Below the pieces are notes generated by a model. That model had not been told where the DNA came from. It did not search any database and worked only from the letters and a program-made list of their open reading frames with translations. This document shows positions 7,091 through 16,575 of a stretch of DNA of 64,000 bases, piece by piece. Position 1 is the stretch's first letter. Every line of letters starts with the position of its first letter. The stretch is from positions 248,001-312,000 of the forward strand of contig NZ_JAAIKD010000004.1 of NCBI RefSeq assembly GCF_010820555.1, given 5' to 3'. A program made the position numbers and the translations under genes. Source of the stretch: Psychroflexus aurantiacus. Its GTDB lineage: Bacteria > Bacteroidota > Bacteroidia > Flavobacteriales > Flavobacteriaceae.

Positions 7091-7915
7091 CTACCCCATA
7101 ATATTATATCCCCCGTCCACATGTCTTATTTCACCGGTAATTCTGCCGTTGGGTCTTAACAGGTGCAAGACTTCATATGCTAAATCTTCAGGCAGGGCGT
7201 TGCCCAGCGGACTTTTGCGATGAGCATGTTCCACATCCTTTTGGTTTAGCGTAGCATTTCCGGCTTTACTCCCCATATACGGCGAAAAACGAATACAATT
7301 CACCCGCGTTCCGTTCTTTCTGCCCATTTCATCTGCCAATTCAACGGTTATGCGTTCCAGAGCAGCTTTTGCGATGCTTATGTTTCTGTAAGGGTGAAAG
7401 GTAACTTTAGATGCGGCTATATAGCTTATAGAACAAATAGAAGCGTCGGCGTTCAGCAGGTTATTTTTGAAAAGATGACTCGTGAGACTGATCAGGGAAA
7501 AGGCAGAGACTTCCATCGTATCGCAAAATTCCTTAAACGTAACATCCAGCAATGGCTTTACCACTTTGTTTCTGATGGTTTTGTCCATAGCTATGGCATG
7601 TAAAAACCCGTCAATTTTTATTTTTTTGGTTTTCAGTTGTTTGCAAAACTCATCAATGCTGGCATCCACAGAGACATCCAATATTTCGGTAGGGGTGTCT
7701 TTTCCCAATTCCTGATGCACACTGTCCTGAAAGTCTTTGAAATTCTGATTCAGAAAAGACTTGGCTTTGTCTGATAAGTCCTCGTGAAACTTACTCACAC
7801 CAAGTCCCGTACAAATGACCTGACCACCGTTTTCTTTAATCGTTTTGGCCACATACATGGCCAGTGAGTGCTCATCCGCAATTCCTGTGATGAGATATGT
7901 TTTTCCTTTTAGCAT
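7091..7915 (-). CDS. FabI-like enoyl-ACP reductase / SDR family protein
   Basis: 274 residues. The N-terminal LITGIADEHSLAMYVAKTI resembles the divergent NAD-binding loop of FabI rather than the TGxxxGxG of ordinary SDRs. The catalytic site is preserved: Tyr in ISYIAASK, then a second Tyr in HPYRNISIAK with Lys seven residues later, the FabI Y-x6-K arrangement. The C-terminal RITGEIRHVDGGYNIMG is also FabI-like. There is one residue more than in E. coli FabI between the two tyrosines, and overall it is diverged, so it may act on a special acyl chain. It follows the KASIII gene by 14 bp; together they look like a dedicated initiation/reduction pair. Confidence 0.75.
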   Translation of the reverse strand: MLKGKTYLITGIADEHSLAMYVAKTIKENGGQVICTGLGVSKFHEDLSDKAKSFLNQNFKDFQDSVHQELGKDTPTEILDVSVDASIDEFCKQLKTKKIKIDGFLHAIAMDKTIRNKVVKPLLDVTFKEFCDTMEVSAFSLISLTSHLFKNNLLNADASICSISYIAASKVTFHPYRNISIAKAALERITVELADEMGRKNGTRVNCIRFSPYMGSKAGNATLNQKDVEHAHRKSPLGNALPEDLAYEVLHLLRPNGRITGEIRHVDGGYNIMG

Positions 7916-7929
7916 GTTTCAAGTTTTAA

Positions 7930-8907
7930 TTACCATTTATAAAGTGCAGTTCCCCAGGTCCATCCGGCACCAACAGCAGCAAAGAGAAGTAAATCACCGT
8001 CCTTAAATTTGCCTGCCTTATGGACTTCGTCTAAGACCAAAGGAATCGTTGCTCCTGAGGTATTGGCATACCGGTCCATATTGGTCATTACCTTTTCAAA
8101 AGGCATGTTTATTTGTTTAGCAATGCTTTTTAAAATTCCGATACTGGGTTGATGAGGAATCATAAAACTCACTTCATCAATCGACGTCTTGTTTTTTTCT
8201 AAAAGTTCGCTTATGGATTCAGGGACGACCTTAGTCGCCGTATCAAATACTTCCTTCCCGTTCATCTGGAAATAATGCATGCGCTTTTCTATAGTTTCTT
8301 TGGAAACAGGTGTTTCGGAGCCCCCGCCAGGAACGGTGAAATGTTCTTTGCCACGCCCGTCTGAATGTAGATTGAAGTCTACAAAACCTTTGTCTTCCTC
8401 TGTTTTACTTAAGATTAAAGCTCCGGCGCCATCTCCAAAAAATACAGAATCCCTGCGTTCCCAGTCAATGATATTCGAGAAGGTGTCGGCTCCAATGACT
8501 AACACATTGTTATACACCCCATTTTTTACAAATTGATAGCCCACCGAAATGGTGAATAATGCACCTGAACAAACCGCAGCGACATCAAAGGCTACAGCAT
8601 TGAAGGCTTTCATTTTTTCCTGTACAAAACACGCACAGGAAGGTGCCTGCCGATCCGGAGTGGTGGTTGCCACGATGATAAGATCGATATCTTCCACCTT
8701 TAGATTAGCATTTTCTACAGCATCCAGACCAGCTTTATAAGCCAAATCACTTGTGGCCTCATCTTCTACGATTCGGCGCTCTTTAATCCCCAGTTTATTA
8801 AAAATCCACTCATCTGAGGAACCTACTTTTTCAAAAAAAGAATTTGGAACTACTTTTGGAGGCACATAGGCTCCGGTACCACTTATATACACATTAGGCA
8901 TAGACAA
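7930..8907 (-). CDS. fabH: Beta-ketoacyl-ACP synthase III family protein
   Basis: 325 residues, typical of FabH. The triad is intact: Cys113 in AAVCSGALFT, His in MIPHQPSIG, and Asn in RYANTSGATIP. The C-terminal GAGWTWGTALYKW closes the thiolase fold. It condenses an acyl-CoA primer with malonyl-ACP. Because genuine FabH usually sits with plsX or the main fab genes, this copy beside an enoyl reductase and the cysteine genes may be a paralogue with another primer; the name is used on family grounds only. Confidence 0.85.
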   Translation of the reverse strand: MSMPNVYISGTGAYVPPKVVPNSFFEKVGSSDEWIFNKLGIKERRIVEDEATSDLAYKAGLDAVENANLKVEDIDLIIVATTTPDRQAPSCACFVQEKMKAFNAVAFDVAAVCSGALFTISVGYQFVKNGVYNNVLVIGADTFSNIIDWERRDSVFFGDGAGALILSKTEEDKGFVDFNLHSDGRGKEHFTVPGGGSETPVSKETIEKRMHYFQMNGKEVFDTATKVVPESISELLEKNKTSIDEVSFMIPHQPSIGILKSIAKQINMPFEKVMTNMDRYANTSGATIPLVLDEVHKAGKFKDGDLLLFAAVGAGWTWGTALYKW

Positions 8908-9006
8908 TAATTTATGCGTTAAGTGGCGAAATTTAAGTTTTTAATTCACTTTTCAGAATAAAACTGCTAAAAGACTTGTAATTTTAACATTTTAGACCTG
9001 AAATCA

Positions 9007-9894
9007 TTAAGAGGTGAACAGGTCCGAGGAAAGATACCGGTCTCCGCGATCGCAGATAATACTGACGACGACCCCATGTTCCAGGCTTTCACAAAGTTTA
9101 ACAGCGGCAGCCGTCGCTCCACCAGAACTCATCCCCGAGAAGATGCCCTCTTTTTCGGCAAGGTACCTCGCCATTTTCCTGGCTTCCTCCTCATTGACTT
9201 CATAAATATGGTCTACACGGCTTGAATCATAGATTTTAGGTAAATAGTCTTCCGGCCATTTGCGTATGCCTGGAATTTTGGTTCCTTCTGCCGGGTGAAC
9301 TCCCACTAGTTGTATGGCGCTGTTTTGTTCTTTTAGAAATCTGGAGGTTCCCATAATGGTTCCTGTAGTTCCCATAGAAGAGACAAAGTGAGTTACTTTT
9401 TGGTCTGTATCTCTCCACACTTCCGGACCGGTCGTATTGTAATGCGCCTTCCAGTTGTCTTCATTTGCAAATTGATCGAACATATAATAGTTGCCGGTTT
9501 TTACTTTTTCCTCTGCATAATCCCGAGAATACATGATGCCTTTATCGCCATCGGTTAGAGTGACTTTTGCTCCGTAAGCCTTCATCGTTTGTACGCGTTC
9601 CTGAGTTGCATTTTCAGGCATCACCAGTTCTATATCCAGACCAAAAATACCGGCTACCATGGCCAGGGCGATGCCTGTATTTCCGCTGGTAGGCTCAATC
9701 AATTTTGTATTTTGATCGATGTCTCCACGTTCCATGGCGGATTTTATCATATTGTAAGCTGCACGGTCTTTGACACTTCCCCCCGGATTTTGTCCTTCCA
9801 GTTTGAGAAACAGTTTGACATTGGGATTTTTGACCAGGGTTTTTGCTTCTACAAGGGGTGTATTTCCGATTAAGTTTAATATGCTTCTACTCAT
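9007..9894 (-). CDS. cysM: Cysteine synthase (CysM type)
   Basis: 295 residues. The PLP lysine is Lys42 in NPGGSVKDRAAYNM, the asparagine loop is PTSGNTGIALA and the phosphate-binding loop is SSMGTTGTIMG. The C-terminus has GIFSGMSSGGATAAA. It makes cysteine from O-acetylserine and sulfide (CysM-type enzymes also accept thiosulfate). The start overlaps the serine acetyltransferase gene by 8 bp, so the two enzymes that catalyse consecutive steps are translationally coupled. Confidence 0.93.
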   Translation of the reverse strand: MSRSILNLIGNTPLVEAKTLVKNPNVKLFLKLEGQNPGGSVKDRAAYNMIKSAMERGDIDQNTKLIEPTSGNTGIALAMVAGIFGLDIELVMPENATQERVQTMKAYGAKVTLTDGDKGIMYSRDYAEEKVKTGNYYMFDQFANEDNWKAHYNTTGPEVWRDTDQKVTHFVSSMGTTGTIMGTSRFLKEQNSAIQLVGVHPAEGTKIPGIRKWPEDYLPKIYDSSRVDHIYEVNEEEARKMARYLAEKEGIFSGMSSGGATAAAVKLCESLEHGVVVSIICDRGDRYLSSDLFTS

Positions 9895-10690
9895 GATTTT
9901 TGTTTTGATTGATTTTCACCATAGGTTTATGGGTCACAAAAGAATTGCTGGGCACAGATTTGGTTAACCAGACATTTCCACCAATGATTGAACCTTCTCC
10001 AATGACGGTTTCACCTCCAAGAATTGTTGCATTGGCATAAATGGTGACATTGCTTTTTATGGTTGGATGTCTTTTCTTGTATTTCAGGGTCTTTTCCACC
10101 AGTAAAGCGCCAAGGGTGACTCCCTGATAAATTTTTACGCAATCCTCGATCTCACAGGTTTCTCCAATGACAACTCCTGTGGCATGATCGATAAAAAATG
10201 GATTCCCGATCTTAGCCCCGGGGTTGATGTCGGTACCAGTCGACGTATGTGCACATTCCGACATTAAGCGCGGCACGATAGGCAAGCCAAACTCCAGCAA
10301 GGCATGACTTAATCTATAAATGGCGATGGCATAAAACCCGGGATAAGCCAGGTAAACTTCGTCTATAGAATGGGCTGCTGGATCATTTTCTTTGATAAAA
10401 CAGGCGTCTTTATTCAATTTCTGAAGAATATCGGGCAGTTTTTTCATGAAATCGGTCCAGATTTCCCGACAGGGGTCTTCCTCTTTGAAGCATACCAGAT
10501 CGGCTAGAACTTTGAATTGTAATTCCAGTTCATCCATCCCGCTAGTAACATCGGTTTCCTTATCAAACAGAGTTAAAAAAAGCTGTTCTGTAAATTTTAC
10601 CGTTTTGCTTTTAATTTGATAGACATTGGAAACTTTAGCTTTCTCAGCTTCTATTTTCCGAATGATATCTTGTTTCAGTGTTATGGACAT
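9887..10690 (-). CDS. cysE: Serine O-acetyltransferase
   Basis: 267 residues with a long helical N-terminal domain and a C-terminal left-handed beta-helix (hexapeptide repeats). The active region is visible in STGTDINPGAKIG, FIDHATGVVIGET and KIYQGVTLGAL; GGNVWL closes the helix. It acetylates serine with acetyl-CoA for the next enzyme, CysM. The long N-terminal extension resembles the EpsC/CysE proteins of Bacteroidota. Confidence 0.93.
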   Translation of the reverse strand: MSITLKQDIIRKIEAEKAKVSNVYQIKSKTVKFTEQLFLTLFDKETDVTSGMDELELQFKVLADLVCFKEEDPCREIWTDFMKKLPDILQKLNKDACFIKENDPAAHSIDEVYLAYPGFYAIAIYRLSHALLEFGLPIVPRLMSECAHTSTGTDINPGAKIGNPFFIDHATGVVIGETCEIEDCVKIYQGVTLGALLVEKTLKYKKRHPTIKSNVTIYANATILGGETVIGEGSIIGGNVWLTKSVPSNSFVTHKPMVKINQNKNHE

Positions 10691-10858
10691 AGTGTTAATT
10701 TAAACAACCTCGTATTAAATTTTCAAAATTGCTTTAAAAACGTGAAAGTAAGAGTTCAAAGGCTAAGAACAATTTTCATTCCTCAATTTTAATTTTACTT
10801 TACAATTTAAGAATCAGAAACCTACTGTTTTAAATTGATATTTGCAGAAAAGAGCAGG

Positions 10859-11911
10859 ATGCCTAAGATTTTGATAGTTGGAGCAGGTTTAAGTGGTTTA
10901 TCAACGGCCTATGCGCTGAGGAACTCCAATGTGTCTGTTGAAATGTTAGAAGCCAGACCGAGATCAGGTGGCAGGATCCTGACTAAAAATCTAAATTCCA
11001 AACACTTAGAATTGGGGGCTACCTGGTTTGGACCACAGCATACCAGCCTTCTCAAGCTCGTCCGTGAATTAGACATCCCTTATAAAACACAGGACAATGG
11101 GAGGGAGGCCATTTATGATTTCCGTCCTAAAGGAAACCTTGAGCGGTTTCAAATTCCGGGTCAGGCAGGTTCCTCCACCTATAAATTTGAAACCGGTTCA
11201 TCTTCACTTATAGAGGCGTTGAAACAGCAAAGTTCAGTTCCGATTCATTACAATGAAGTTGTGAAATCAGTAAAGTTTGATCAGGGTTTCGAAATCCGGA
11301 CCGTAGACAGGGAGTTTAAGGCGGATTATCTGGTGATGAGCATCCCGCCACAGTTGATTACAGATAGTATCCGCTTTGAACCCGGTTTATCAGAATTTTC
11401 AAACGCTTTATTATCAAAAACACATACCTGGATGTCAGATTCCATCAAGTTTTCGGTTGCCTTTGATTCAGCTTTTTGGAAAAAAGATGGGTTCATAGGC
11501 ACCCTGATGAGTCCTCAGCAAATCATACAGGAAATGTACGATCACAGTGATGTGAGTAAAGCGCAACATGCGCTCGTGGGCTTTTTAAATTCGAACTATT
11601 CCAAACTTAAGGAAGCTGAGAGAAAACAAAGGGTCTTAAAGCAGCTGGCTACAGTATTTTTAAGTGATGACGTCCAAACTCAGGCCTACGCCGATATAAA
11701 TTGGAGGGAAGAAAAATTTACCATTCATGAAAAAGCGGTCCTGCTCGTTCCACACCAAAACAATGGAAACCCCGGGCTAAGAGAAGGTTTTTTTAATAAT
11801 CGCCTGTTTTTTTCAGCGTCCGAAACTGCAGCGCAGACTCCAGGATACATGGATGGAGCTGTTCATCGGGGACTGGAAGTCGGGGAATGGCTTCTGAAAA
11901 ACTTAACCTGA
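10859..11911 (+). CDS. FAD-dependent amine oxidase-like protein
   Basis: 350 residues from the ATG at 10859. An in-frame TTG at 10835 would add eight residues that belong to the promoter-like stretch GATATTTG, so the ATG directly before the Rossmann strand is preferred. The N-terminal MPKILIVGAGLSGLSTAYAL and the ARPRSGGRI segment are the dinucleotide-binding and GG-R motifs of flavin amine oxidases. The C-terminal RLFFSASETAAQTPGYMDGA is the second FAD-binding motif. The substrate is unknown. It converges on the folK fusion, overlapping its 3' end by 9 bp. Confidence 0.82.
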   Translation: MPKILIVGAGLSGLSTAYALRNSNVSVEMLEARPRSGGRILTKNLNSKHLELGATWFGPQHTSLLKLVRELDIPYKTQDNGREAIYDFRPKGNLERFQIPGQAGSSTYKFETGSSSLIEALKQQSSVPIHYNEVVKSVKFDQGFEIRTVDREFKADYLVMSIPPQLITDSIRFEPGLSEFSNALLSKTHTWMSDSIKFSVAFDSAFWKKDGFIGTLMSPQQIIQEMYDHSDVSKAQHALVGFLNSNYSKLKEAERKQRVLKQLATVFLSDDVQTQAYADINWREEKFTIHEKAVLLVPHQNNGNPGLREGFFNNRLFFSASETAAQTPGYMDGAVHRGLEVGEWLLKNLT

Positions 11912-13045
11912 AACCTTTGAGTTGATTTCTGAAATCTTATTGATCAGGAATAAATAGTCTTCCCGATTGGCCACAAAATCCAAATCTGAAATATCGATAA
12001 TTTTGACATCGATTTTATTTTGAGAATTGAAAAAGTTCAGATAACCGTCATGGATGTTTTTAAGATACTCAGGAGATATGTTCTGCTCGTAATCCCTGCC
12101 TCGTTTTTTGATATTACGGAGTAAGCGGTCTACATTCTGATAAAGATAAACGTATACGTCAGGCTTGGGGACTTCGCTATACATGATGGCAAATATTTTT
12201 TTGTACAGGGCGTATTCATCTTCCTGAAGCGTGACTTTCGAGAAAATCAGAGATTTGTTGGGGTTATAATCTGATATGGCAAAGTCTGAAAATAAATCCA
12301 GCTGTGAGATATCATCCATCAGCTGCTGATGACGATCTGCCAGAAAAGACATTTCAAGCGGAAACGCAAATCGGCTTTGGTCTTCGTAAAATTTAGGCAA
12401 AAACGGATTGTCCTTAAACCGCTCCAGAATCAGCTTGCCGTTGAAATCTTCGGCTATCATTTCAACCAGACTTGTTTTTCCTGAGCCAATGTTTCCTTCA
12501 ATGGTGAGGTAATTTACCTGCCTGAATTCTGCGGTTCTGGGTTGAAGCTGCTCTGTAATCGCCTCGATAGGCGAATCGTCCGGACTCGCTGACACCAGGT
12601 TTGAAATGCTTTGATTTAGTGTAGGGTGGACCAGGCTGGGAACTAAATCTGCTAAGGGGTAGAGGACAAAATTTCTCTCAGACAGTTTAGGATGTGGAAT
12701 GCTGAGCGACTTTGTATTTACCACCTCCTCTCCGTAAAGTAGAATATCGAGATCTATGGTTCTGGCCTGATAGCCTTCGGTGTTTAATCGTGTTCTTCCC
12801 AGCTGGAGTTCAATAGCCAGGAGTTTTTCTAAAGTGATTTTAGCAGAACATCGGGTCTTTACTTCTATCACGGCATTCAAAAAATCCTCCCCCTCAAACC
12901 CCCAGGCTGGCGTCTTATAAACTTTTGATACCTGAGTGACATCACCTACCGTTCTGTATATTTCATGGATTGCCTCTTTAAGCAAAGTCAGTTTATCGCC
13001 TTGATTGCTACCTAGGGCAATATATGTTGTGGTGATTGTATTCAA
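11903..13045 (-). CDS. folK: Fusion of HPPK (FolK) and deoxynucleoside kinase
   Basis: 380 residues. Residues 6-165 are 6-hydroxymethyl-7,8-dihydropterin pyrophosphokinase: TYIALGSNQGDKL, KTPAWGFEGEDFLNAV and the Mg-binding ARTIDLDILLYG with Asp98 and Asp100. From about 176 a deoxynucleoside kinase begins: NYLTIEGNIGSGKTS (P-loop 184-191), LERFKDNPFLPKFYED, the DRH motif and the arginine-rich LID KKRGRDYEQNI. One chain thus links folate synthesis with salvage of purine or pyrimidine deoxynucleosides. The fusion is seen across Flavobacteriia, so it is not unique. The 3' end overlaps the convergent oxidase gene. Confidence 0.9.
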   Translation of the reverse strand: MNTITTTYIALGSNQGDKLTLLKEAIHEIYRTVGDVTQVSKVYKTPAWGFEGEDFLNAVIEVKTRCSAKITLEKLLAIELQLGRTRLNTEGYQARTIDLDILLYGEEVVNTKSLSIPHPKLSERNFVLYPLADLVPSLVHPTLNQSISNLVSASPDDSPIEAITEQLQPRTAEFRQVNYLTIEGNIGSGKTSLVEMIAEDFNGKLILERFKDNPFLPKFYEDQSRFAFPLEMSFLADRHQQLMDDISQLDLFSDFAISDYNPNKSLIFSKVTLQEDEYALYKKIFAIMYSEVPKPDVYVYLYQNVDRLLRNIKKRGRDYEQNISPEYLKNIHDGYLNFFNSQNKIDVKIIDISDLDFVANREDYLFLINKISEINSKVSG

Positions 13046-13106
13046 TCTTTTTAGAAAATTTTATTAAATATTGATTTAGAATCTACTGTCAGACTTAGCG
13101 TTTCTT

Positions 13107-13114
13107 TAGATTTG
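13107..13114 (+). promoter_or_regulatory. Probable -7 box of the queuosine transporter gene
   Basis: TAGATTTG matches TAnnTTTG; the start codon lies 44 nt downstream. No TTG is present at a 19-nt spacing. Confidence 0.45.
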
Positions 13115-13158
13115 TTGCTAAATTTTGCCACAAAGGTAAATATCAAATGCAAATATAA

Positions 13159-13848
13159 TTGACAGCAGTACAAAAACTTTCTTCAGACCGCATCTATCTT
13201 ATTCTAGCGGCTTTGTTTATTACGTCTTTGGTGGTTTCCAACCTTATTTTTCAGAAATTTTTTTACTGGGATTTCTTCGGTTTATACACCTTTGAAATAT
13301 CTGTCGGCGTTTTACCTTATCCCATAACCTTTTTAATCACAGATTCCATAAGTGAGATTTATGGAAAGAAGAAAGCCAATCAGGTAGTGACTTTGGGTAT
13401 TTTTGCATCCGTATTCTCACTGCTTATCGTATTGATATCAGATGCTGTACCTTCTACCAGCTGGTCTCCAATTGGTGATGAAATATTCAGTAATGTGTTT
13501 GGGGCCACGACAATCGCCGTTGGCGCGTCCATGATGGCCTATTTGCTGGCTCAGTATGTCGACATCTATATCTTCCACTTCTGGAAAAAATTGACCAACG
13601 GCAAGCACCTGTGGTTAAGGAATAACTTCTCTACGTTTTTATCTCAGTTTGTGGACACCTTTGCGGTGGTTTTTTTACTCAGTATTTTCGGGGAACTGAA
13701 ATGGGAACTCTTCTGGGGTTTACTTTTAAGCGGATTCCTTTTTAAAGTGCTTATTGCCATTTTGGACACGCCTTTCCTCTATCTAATCGTTTACCTCCTG
13801 CGTAAAAAGTTTCAATTGAAACCAAACGAAGAATTGCCGGAATCCTAA
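13159..13848 (+). CDS. yhhQ: Queuosine precursor transporter (YhhQ family)
   Basis: 229 residues with about six membrane segments (for example LILAALFITSLVVSNLIF and VDTFAVVFLLSIFG). ITDSISEIYGKKKANQVV and the later FLSQFVDT are the signatures of the YhhQ/DUF165 family that imports queuosine precursors. The start must be TTG at 13159: no Met occurs before the first membrane segments. An ATG at 13147 is in the same frame but runs into TAA at 13156, immediately before the TTG, so the original start may have been lost or a three-codon leader peptide precedes the gene. Confidence 0.85.
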   Translation: MTAVQKLSSDRIYLILAALFITSLVVSNLIFQKFFYWDFFGLYTFEISVGVLPYPITFLITDSISEIYGKKKANQVVTLGIFASVFSLLIVLISDAVPSTSWSPIGDEIFSNVFGATTIAVGASMMAYLLAQYVDIYIFHFWKKLTNGKHLWLRNNFSTFLSQFVDTFAVVFLLSIFGELKWELFWGLLLSGFLFKVLIAILDTPFLYLIVYLLRKKFQLKPNEELPES

Positions 13849-13935
13849 GATCTTCAGGTTGAACAATTCTAAATTTTAATTCTTTTTTGGGTATAAAGGA
13901 AAAGCCTTTATGTAATTTTAGGTCAAATTTTATTT

Positions 13936-16530
13936 ATGAAAAAGGCTCTTAAAATTATAGGAATTATTGCGTTGGTACTCATTATTGCATTATTTCTTAC
14001 TCCCATTTTATTTCAGGGAAGCATAGAAAAAATGGTAAAAAAGGCAGCTAATGATAATGTAAACGCTCAGGTAGAATGGTCTTCTTTAGATCTGAGCTTA
14101 TTCAGAAATTTTCCTGATGCAAGCCTTAGCCTTGAAAATCTAAGTCTGATCAATAAAGCTCCTTTTGAAGGAGATACATTACTCTATGCAAAAGAATTCA
14201 ATCTCGCAATGGGTGTCATGCAGCTTTTTAAAGATGAGGGCTTAAACATTGACGAAATTTATTTAAACGAAGCGGTGGTCAATATAAAAGTGGATTCTCT
14301 AGGAAACACCAACTATGACATTGCAAAAACTCCTGAAACAGCAGATTCCAGTAACAAAGAGGTCAAAGAACCATTCCAACTTAATCTGAATCATTACGAA
14401 ATCAATTCTTCCAGAATAAATTATCTTGATGAAAGCGGTAATCTTTTTTTAAAATTACGTGATTTCAATCATACGGGAGATGGCGATTTTGCCGCTTCAG
14501 TGTTTACTCTGGAAACACATACAGATTCTAAAATTTCGTTTGATTATGAGGGAACCAACTACTTAAAAAACAATTCAATCGCCCTGGATGCGGATTTGAA
14601 AATGGATTTGGAAACTATGAAGTTCTCCTTCTTAGACAATGAAGCGGTTGTCAATCAACTCCCTTTAGAATTTGAAGGTTATGTGCAGGTGTTTGAAGAC
14701 TATAATGAGATTGACCTTCAGTTTTCTACACCCTCTTCAGATTTCAAAAATTTTCTTGCTTTAATTCCAGAAACTTATGCAGCCAATCTGGATGGTGTGA
14801 TAACTACAGGAGACTTTCAACTGGAAGGTTTGATAAAGGGTAGAGTTGATGAGCAGTATATTCCAAAGTTAGATATTTCAGCCTCAAGCTCTAATGCCTC
14901 TTTTCAATATCCGAATTTGCCTAAAAAAGTGGAAGACATTTCACTTAACCTCGTCATTAAAAATGAAACCGGACTTGTGGAAGATACTTACATCAATTTT
15001 AACGATGTCAAGTTCAGAATTGACCAGGATCGTTTTGCAGGAAGTGGTTCTGTGAAGAACCTAACAACCAACATGCTGATAGATCTAAAAGCCGATGGAA
15101 GGTTAAACCTAGCTAATATTTCCAAGGCTTACCCAGTTGACTTAGAACAAGAATTAAGTGGTTTTCTGGATGCAGATTTAACCGCCAATTTTGATATGAA
15201 TTCTCTGGAGCGTCAAGCTTATGAAAACGTAAGCGCTCAAGGGTCAATGCGTCTGTCGAAGTTCGATTATACATCACCTGAACTTGCAAAACCATTGCAT
15301 ATCGAAGTTGCAACGGTAGATTTTACAAGTGATGCGGCCCAGCTTAATAATTTTGAAATGACTGCCGGTTCTTCTGATGTACAGATGACAGGCGATTTGA
15401 AAAACATACTGGGTTTTGCCTTTTCAGATCAGCCGCTTAGAGGAACTTTTAAAGCGACATCAACTCAATTTGACATTTCAGACTTCAGGGTTGAAAGTCA
15501 AACCACTTCAACCTCTAAAACTTCAACATCCAAAACAGCCTCTGACACCACAACGGAAGCCATTCAAATTCCAAAGTTTTTAGATATTGTATTGAATTTT
15601 AAAGCTGAAAATGTAAAGTATGACAACTTAACATTAAACAATGCAAAAGGAAGTCTGGCTTTGAAAGAAGAAAATGCCATACTTAAAGATATCAGTGCGG
15701 ATATCTTTGGTGGAAATATACAACTGGACGGAAAGGTTTCTACAGCCAATACTCCAAATTTCGATATGAACTTAAGCCTTAACACCTTTAAAATACTGGA
15801 GGCTTTTCAGCAGATGAAACTGATCAAAGGGCTGGCACCCATAGCGCAGGCACTGGAAGGAATTGCTTCTACAACTATAAACTTACAGGGCAATCTTACC
15901 AAGGATTTAATGCCGGTTTATGCCTCTCTTACAGGAAGTGCATGGGCAAAAATAATCAATGCTCAGGTAGAGCAAAATAAAATGCCTCTGTTTTCACAGC
16001 TTAATAGTCAATTCAACTTTTTAAATTTTGACAAGTTGAAAGTGAATGACTTAATCACTCAGTTTAACTTTAAAAATGGAGCAATAAATATTGAGGACTT
16101 TAATTTTAAGGTAGAAGACATCAAGGTTAATGTTTCGGGAAGTCATAGCTTTGAAAATTCAATGGATTATAAATTGAGTTTTAATGTCCCTGCAAGATAT
16201 TTTGGAGATGAAGTAGGACGTAAGCTGGCACAGTTAAGCAGTGCGGATTTAAGTGCTATGAGTGTCAATCTTCCGGTAGGGATATCGGGTAGTTTTTCCA
16301 ATCCGCAAATTCAAGTCAACACTGAACGTGCAATACAAAGCCTGACCAATCAAATTGTAGAAGCACAAAAAGAAAAACTAAAAAATACTGTAAAAGATAA
16401 GATTGGCGGGCAAATCGATAAATTACTGGGAGGCGACAAAGCGGTCGACTCTACTCAGACAGATACTACCCAAACCAAAGAAGGTGCCATAAAGGATATA
16501 CTCGGAGGTATATTCAAGAAAAAGAATTAA
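13936..16530 (+). CDS. AsmA family envelope protein (864 aa)
   Basis: Residues 5-25 form one N-terminal membrane anchor (IIGIIALVLIIALFLTPILF); the rest is a long periplasmic beta-rich protein. DLSLFRNFPDASLSLENLSL near the N-terminus and the C-terminal AINIEDFNFKVEDIKVNVSGSH are typical AsmA/AsmA_2 repeats. AsmA-like proteins form bridge-like hydrophobic grooves for phospholipid movement to the outer membrane in proteobacteria; a similar role here is inference. A Ser/Thr/Lys-rich linker (about residues 520-535) interrupts the repeats. Confidence 0.82.
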   Translation: MKKALKIIGIIALVLIIALFLTPILFQGSIEKMVKKAANDNVNAQVEWSSLDLSLFRNFPDASLSLENLSLINKAPFEGDTLLYAKEFNLAMGVMQLFKDEGLNIDEIYLNEAVVNIKVDSLGNTNYDIAKTPETADSSNKEVKEPFQLNLNHYEINSSRINYLDESGNLFLKLRDFNHTGDGDFAASVFTLETHTDSKISFDYEGTNYLKNNSIALDADLKMDLETMKFSFLDNEAVVNQLPLEFEGYVQVFEDYNEIDLQFSTPSSDFKNFLALIPETYAANLDGVITTGDFQLEGLIKGRVDEQYIPKLDISASSSNASFQYPNLPKKVEDISLNLVIKNETGLVEDTYINFNDVKFRIDQDRFAGSGSVKNLTTNMLIDLKADGRLNLANISKAYPVDLEQELSGFLDADLTANFDMNSLERQAYENVSAQGSMRLSKFDYTSPELAKPLHIEVATVDFTSDAAQLNNFEMTAGSSDVQMTGDLKNILGFAFSDQPLRGTFKATSTQFDISDFRVESQTTSTSKTSTSKTASDTTTEAIQIPKFLDIVLNFKAENVKYDNLTLNNAKGSLALKEENAILKDISADIFGGNIQLDGKVSTANTPNFDMNLSLNTFKILEAFQQMKLIKGLAPIAQALEGIASTTINLQGNLTKDLMPVYASLTGSAWAKIINAQVEQNKMPLFSQLNSQFNFLNFDKLKVNDLITQFNFKNGAINIEDFNFKVEDIKVNVSGSHSFENSMDYKLSFNVPARYFGDEVGRKLAQLSSADLSAMSVNLPVGISGSFSNPQIQVNTERAIQSLTNQIVEAQKEKLKNTVKDKIGGQIDKLLGGDKAVDSTQTDTTQTKEGAIKDILGGIFKKKN

Positions 16531-16575
16531 AAGATAACTTAATCACTACCTTAATATCATAAGTCTAAACATTCT

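Noticed and set aside
13893-13911. Hairpin ATAAAGG/CCTTTAT as terminator of the queuosine transporter gene
   Set aside because: Short AT-rich stem with no clear T tract; could form by chance.
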